A stretch of DNA of 64,000 nucleotides from Streptomyces sp. CB01201. Lineage in GTDB: Bacteria; Actinomycetota; Actinomycetes; Streptomycetales; Streptomycetaceae. A program made the translations under genes and the position numbers. The DNA lies in contig NZ_NNBJ01000005.1 of the NCBI RefSeq assembly GCF_002803085.1, positions 297,698-361,697 on the forward strand. Direction: 5' to 3'. Shown one piece after another: positions 60,594 through 64,000 of this stretch. The notes under the pieces are model-generated. The model saw only the letters and a program-made list of their open reading frames with translations. It was not told where the DNA came from and made no database searches. The first letter of the stretch is position 1. Every line of letters begins with the position of its first letter.

Positions 60594-62768
60594 ATGACGA
60601 AGAGCACGACCATCCGCTGGGAACAGGACGAGACCGGCGTCGTCACCCTCGTACTCGACGACCCCAACCAGTCCGCCAACACCATGAACCAGGCGTTCAA
60701 GGACTCCATCGCGGCCGTCGCGGAGCGCGCCGAGGCCGAGAAGGACTCGATCCGGGGCATCATCTACACCTCCGCCAAGAAGACCTTCTTCGCGGGCGGC
60801 GACCTCAAGGACATGATCCAGGTCGGTCCCGAGCTCGCCCAGCAGGCCTTCGACACCGGCACCGCCATCAAGGCCTCGCTGCGCCGCATCGAGACACTGG
60901 GCAAGCCGGTCGTCGCGGCCATCAACGGCGCTGCCCTCGGCGGCGGTTACGAGATCGCTCTCGCCTCCCACCACCGCGTCGCCCTCGACGCGCCCGGCTC
61001 CAAGATCGGCCTGCCCGAGGTCACCCTCGGCCTGCTCCCGGCGGGCGGCGGCGTGACCCGCACCGTACGGCTCATGGGCATCACCGACGCCCTCCTCAAG
61101 GTGCTGCTCCAGGGCACCCAGTACTCGCCGCGGCGGGCCCTCGAAAACGGTCTCGTCCACGAAGTGGCCGCCACTCCCGAGGAAATGATCGCCAAGGCGC
61201 GGGCCTTCATCGACACCCACCCCGAGTCCCAGCAGCCCTGGGACGTCAAGGGCTACAAGATCCCCGGCGGCACGCCCTCCAACCCGCGTTTCGCCGCCAA
61301 CCTGCCCGCCTTCCCGGCCAACTTGAAGAAGCAGCTCCAGGGCGCGCCCTACCCGGCGCCGCGCAACATCCTGGCGGCCGCCGTCGAGGGCTCCCAGGTC
61401 GACTTCGAGACCGCTCTCACCATCGAGGCCCGGTACTTCACCGAGCTGGTCACCGGGCAGACCTCGAAGAACATGATCCAGGCGTTCTTCTTCGACCTCC
61501 AGGCCGTCAACTCCGGGGTCAGCCGCCCCCAGGGCATCGAGCCGCGCCCGGTCCGCAAGGTCGCCGTCCTCGGCGCCGGAATGATGGGCGCGGGCATCGC
61601 GTACTCGTGTGCGCGGGCCGGCATCGAGGTCGTCCTCAAGGACGTGTCGATCGAGGCCGCGCAGAAGGGCAAGGCGTACTCCGAGAAGCTGCTCGCGAAA
61701 GCGCTCTCGCGCGGGCGCACCACCGAGGCCAAGCGGGACGAACTGCTCGCCCTGATCACTCCGACCGCCGACCCCGGGGCGCTTGCGGGCTGCGACGCCG
61801 TCATCGAGGCGGTCTTCGAGGACACCGCTCTCAAGCACAAGGTGTTCCAGGAGATCCAGGACATCGTGGAGCCCGACGCGCTGCTCTGCTCCAACACCTC
61901 GACGCTGCCCATCACCGGTCTCGCCGAGGGCGTCTCGCGCCAGGCCGACTTCATCGGCCTGCACTTCTTCTCGCCCGTCGACAAGATGCCGCTCGTCGAG
62001 ATCATCAAGGGCGAGCGCACCGGCGACGAGGCCCTGGCCCGCGCCTTCGACCTGGTCCGCCAGATCAAGAAGACGCCGATCGTCGTGAACGACTCGCGCG
62101 GCTTCTTCACCTCCCGCGTCATCGGCCACTTCATCAACGAGGGCGTCGCGATGGTCGGCGAGGGGATCGAGCCGGCCTCCATCGAGCAGGCGGCGGGCCA
62201 GGCCGGCTACCCGGCCAAGGTGCTCTCGCTGATGGACGAGCTGACCCTGACCCTGCCGCGCAAGATCCGCAACGAGACGAAGCGGGCCGTCGAGGAGGCG
62301 GGCGGCGTCTGGCCCGGCCACCCCTCGGACGCGGTCATCGACCGCATGGTCGACGAGTTCGGCCGCCCCGGCCGCAGCGGCGGCGCCGGGTTCTACGAGT
62401 ACGGCGAGGACGGCAAGCGGGGCAAGCTGTGGCCGGGCCTGCGTGAGCACTTCGCCAGGGCCGGCCACGAGATCCCGTTCGAGGACATGAAGGAGCGGAT
62501 GCTCTTCTCGGAATCCCTGGACACCGTCCGCCTCTTCGAGGAGGGCGTCCTCACCTCGGTCGCCGACGCCAACATCGGTTCCATCATGGGCATCGGCTTC
62601 CCTGCCTGGACCGGCGGTGTCATCCAGTACATCAACGGGTACGAGGGCGGCCTGCCCGGCTTCGTGGCCCGCGCCCGTGAACTCGCCGAGCGCTACGGAG
62701 AGCGCTTCCAGCCGCCCGCGCTGCTCGTCGAGAAGGCGGAGAAGGGCGAGACCTTCAAGGACGCCTAG
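60594..62768 (+). CDS. fadB: Multifunctional fatty-acid oxidation protein FadB (enoyl-CoA hydratase / 3-hydroxyacyl-CoA dehydrogenase)
   Basis: A 724-residue fusion. Residues ~10-200 are an enoyl-CoA hydratase with SAKKTFFAGGDLKDMIQVG and INGAALGGGYEIALASHHRV, and the second catalytic glutamate in GLPEVTLGLLPAGGG. From about residue 320 is the NAD-dependent dehydrogenase: VAVLGAGMMGAGIAYSCARA, DFIGLHFFSPVDKMPLVEII (catalytic His) and a C-terminal domain with NEGVAMVGEGIEPASIEQAA. It converts enoyl-CoA to 3-ketoacyl-CoA, the substrate of the preceding thiolase. ATG 60594. Length fits FadB/FadJ. It is the last gene of the operon. Confidence 0.95.
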   Translation: MTKSTTIRWEQDETGVVTLVLDDPNQSANTMNQAFKDSIAAVAERAEAEKDSIRGIIYTSAKKTFFAGGDLKDMIQVGPELAQQAFDTGTAIKASLRRIETLGKPVVAAINGAALGGGYEIALASHHRVALDAPGSKIGLPEVTLGLLPAGGGVTRTVRLMGITDALLKVLLQGTQYSPRRALENGLVHEVAATPEEMIAKARAFIDTHPESQQPWDVKGYKIPGGTPSNPRFAANLPAFPANLKKQLQGAPYPAPRNILAAAVEGSQVDFETALTIEARYFTELVTGQTSKNMIQAFFFDLQAVNSGVSRPQGIEPRPVRKVAVLGAGMMGAGIAYSCARAGIEVVLKDVSIEAAQKGKAYSEKLLAKALSRGRTTEAKRDELLALITPTADPGALAGCDAVIEAVFEDTALKHKVFQEIQDIVEPDALLCSNTSTLPITGLAEGVSRQADFIGLHFFSPVDKMPLVEIIKGERTGDEALARAFDLVRQIKKTPIVVNDSRGFFTSRVIGHFINEGVAMVGEGIEPASIEQAAGQAGYPAKVLSLMDELTLTLPRKIRNETKRAVEEAGGVWPGHPSDAVIDRMVDEFGRPGRSGGAGFYEYGEDGKRGKLWPGLREHFARAGHEIPFEDMKERMLFSESLDTVRLFEEGVLTSVADANIGSIMGIGFPAWTGGVIQYINGYEGGLPGFVARARELAERYGERFQPPALLVEKAEKGETFKDA

Positions 62769-62853
62769 GCACTCCGCCGGGTCCGGGGCGTGGGTCCGGG
62801 GGCGCAGGTCCGGGGCGCGGCGAGCTGAGCCGAGCGCCCGGTTCCCCGCGCCC

Positions 62854-63705
62854 CTAGTCGGGCGGCGCCTCGGCGTCCCGGCCGGTGCGGGCCGACCCGG
62901 TGCGGTCCGCGTCCGGTGCGCGGGCCGCCGGGGGCTGGTCGCGCCGTTCGCCGGGCCCCTGGGGGGATCCGGGGTCCGGCGTGCCGAAGGCCGCCCGCAG
63001 CTCCTCCTTGAGGGAGCGCTGGAAGGCGGTGACGAGCGCCTGGAGCACCATGGGCTGCATATGGGCGGAGAGCGATTTCATCGCCTCGACGTGGTCGGGG
63101 TCCGACTCCCGCTCCCGGTAGGGGTTCCAGACCTCGTCGCGGAACAGCCGGGTCAGCTCGTGCGCGGCCGAGCGGGTGTGCTCCATCAGTACCGTGCGGG
63201 CCGCCAGGATCGTCTCGTGTGCGATGGGCACGTCCAGGAGCTGCACCCCCAGCGCGAGCAGGCCGGGATCGACCCGGAAGGTGTCGGGCGACCCCGCGAT
63301 CCGTTCCAGGACGTTCATCGCGGCGAGCCGGTCGAGGTCGGTCGCGGACAGCGCGCGCCCGGCCCGCCGCTCCAGCTCCGCGCGACTCGCGTCGTCCGCC
63401 GAGTCCGGCGCCCAGGAGGCGACCACGGCCCGGTGGATGGCCAGGTCGTGGGCGCTCAGGTCGGCCGGCAGCTGCTGGAGGTAGCGCTCGATCGCGGCCA
63501 GCGTCATCCCGTGGTGCTGCAACTCCTCGATCAGCGCGAGCCGGGACAGATGGGCGGGCCCGTAGTGGCCCACCCGGCGGGGCCCGATCACCGGCGGCGG
63601 CAGCAGGCCCCGGGTGCTGTAGAAGCGGATGGTGCGCACGGTGACGCCGGCCCGCGCGGCCAGCTCGTCAACCGTGAGTGTGGGCTCCTCGGTCTCCGTC
63701 GCCAT
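62854..63705 (-). CDS. MerR-family transcriptional regulator
   Basis: A 283-residue regulator. N-terminal MerR winged helix: LTVDELAARAGVTVRTIRFY, STRGLLPPPVIGPRRVGHYG, then SRLALIEELQHHGMTLAAIE. The ~200-residue C-terminal effector region is helical (HETILAARTVLMEHTRSAAH, MQPMVLQALVTAFQRSLKEE) and has no cysteine metal site, so a small organic ligand or acyl-CoA is more likely than a metal. The last 40 residues are low-complexity. ATG 63705. It converges on fadB and is the nearest regulator to the fatty-acid oxidation operon, making it a candidate controller. Confidence 0.92.
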   Translation of the reverse strand: MATETEEPTLTVDELAARAGVTVRTIRFYSTRGLLPPPVIGPRRVGHYGPAHLSRLALIEELQHHGMTLAAIERYLQQLPADLSAHDLAIHRAVVASWAPDSADDASRAELERRAGRALSATDLDRLAAMNVLERIAGSPDTFRVDPGLLALGVQLLDVPIAHETILAARTVLMEHTRSAAHELTRLFRDEVWNPYRERESDPDHVEAMKSLSAHMQPMVLQALVTAFQRSLKEELRAAFGTPDPGSPQGPGERRDQPPAARAPDADRTGSARTGRDAEAPPD

Positions 63706-63846
63706 GGCAGTCCCTCGCCTCCCCGGTGGTTCACGGCCGCCCGCGTGCGCGGCCGATCCGGTGCAACAGTATTGCTGTCTCACCAGCACTGCTCAATATG
63801 CCCGGTGCCCTGAAGATCGGCACGGCCGCGTCCCGCGGCACGGGAA

Positions 63847-63884
63847 GGCCCCGGCCGGCCGGTGGATACCGGTCGGCCGGGGCC
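63847..63884 (-). terminator. Terminator hairpin downstream of the phosphodiesterase gene
   Basis: A long GC-rich inverted repeat: GGCCCCGGCCG... on the left and ...CGGCCGGGGCC on the right, with an inner CCGGT/ACCGG pair around GGAT. It lies 52 bases beyond the stop codon of the leftward gene at 63937 and before the MerR promoter. Confidence 0.75.
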
Positions 63885-63936
63885 GGTGCGCCGCTGCCGG
63901 CGCGGGAGCGGCTGCCGTGCGGGGGTGCCGGGCCGG

Positions 63937-64000
63937 TTACTCGGTCCTTCCGGCCTGGAGCGGGTAGTGGTCGCTGAGGTCGGTGTAGGTGTAGTCGGTG
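63937..64000 (-). CDS. C-terminal end of an endonuclease/exonuclease/phosphatase-fold protein (truncated by window)
   Basis: The last 20 residues and TAA stop are visible on the minus strand: DYTYTDLSDHYPLQAGRTE. The SDHYP motif is the conserved C-terminal Asp-His pair of the DNase-I-like superfamily, which includes exported sphingomyelin phosphodiesterases and nucleases of Streptomyces. The rest lies beyond the window, so the exact enzyme cannot be named. Confidence 0.6.
   Translation of the reverse strand, partial: TDYTYTDLSDHYPLQAGRTE

Overview
This window is about 64 kb of very GC-rich DNA (clearly above 70% G+C, with strong third-position GC bias). It almost certainly comes from a Streptomyces chromosome. 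The markers are an SsgA-like sporulation protein, a WhiB protein, the XRE/DUF397/SpoIIAB-like ATPase trio, an SAM-methyltransferase of the DUF574 type, GTG/TTG starts, and an mce locus with the actinobacterial MceG ATPase. I see no rRNA, tRNA, CRISPR array, insertion sequence or prophage.

Layout. 1-8.2 kb: a glycosyltransferase-like gene broken at a 7-bp tandem repeat, the threonine-degradation pair tdh-kbl with a LysR gene, then an ATPase/XRE/DUF397/methyltransferase regulatory group. 8.3-15.6 kb: a Tat-exported FAD oxidoreductase, an orphan secreted protein, GPP34, YchJ, an EmrB/QacA-type exporter with a fused C-terminal winged-helix-like domain, and a urea transporter. 15.7-22.5 kb: a PucR-type regulator, a 1315-residue Pls/PosA-type single-module NRPS with a lysine-like adenylation code, and an M1 peptidase overlapping it by ATGA. 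This is a candidate cationic homopoly(amino acid) (epsilon-poly-lysine type) synthesis and turnover unit. 22.6-26.1 kb: three exported proteins. 26.9-40.7 kb: one near-continuous mce operon (ATPase, two YrbE permeases, six Mce proteins, four Mce-associated proteins) ending in a lytic transglycosylase; nearly all junctions are 4-nt overlaps. 40.7-42.9 kb: divergent ATP-dependent DNA ligase and LigD-type polymerase genes (NHEJ). 42.9-46.4 kb: a PTS EIIC and a SIS-domain gene facing a GntR regulator, with phased direct-repeat operators. 46.5-54.3 kb: WhiB, GMC oxidoreductase, acyl-ACP desaturase behind a palindromic operator, an ABC-F ATPase with a structured leader, an SsgA-like gene with a Crp-type site, a BNR-propeller protein and a YciI protein. 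54.7-63.7 kb: endonuclease V, an enoyl-reductase-like Rossmann protein, and a fatty-acid oxidation operon (CoA transferase, acyl-CoA dehydrogenase, thiolase, FadB) followed by a MerR gene. The right edge cuts a DNase-I-fold phosphodiesterase gene.

The most striking points are: (1) the Pls-like synthetase, M1 peptidase and PucR gene set; (2) a dispersed palindrome RRAGCGCTYY, counted by eye about 19 times, mostly inside genes and often forcing rare codons; (3) a heptanucleotide repeat that puts a gene out of frame, as in phase variation; (4) an attenuator-like leader with a three-codon ORF before the ABC-F gene; and (5) the mce operon with its exported neighbours, a (GGGGC)4 tract and shared upstream motifs. 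All functions are read from sequence by eye and memory of families; no database search was run.
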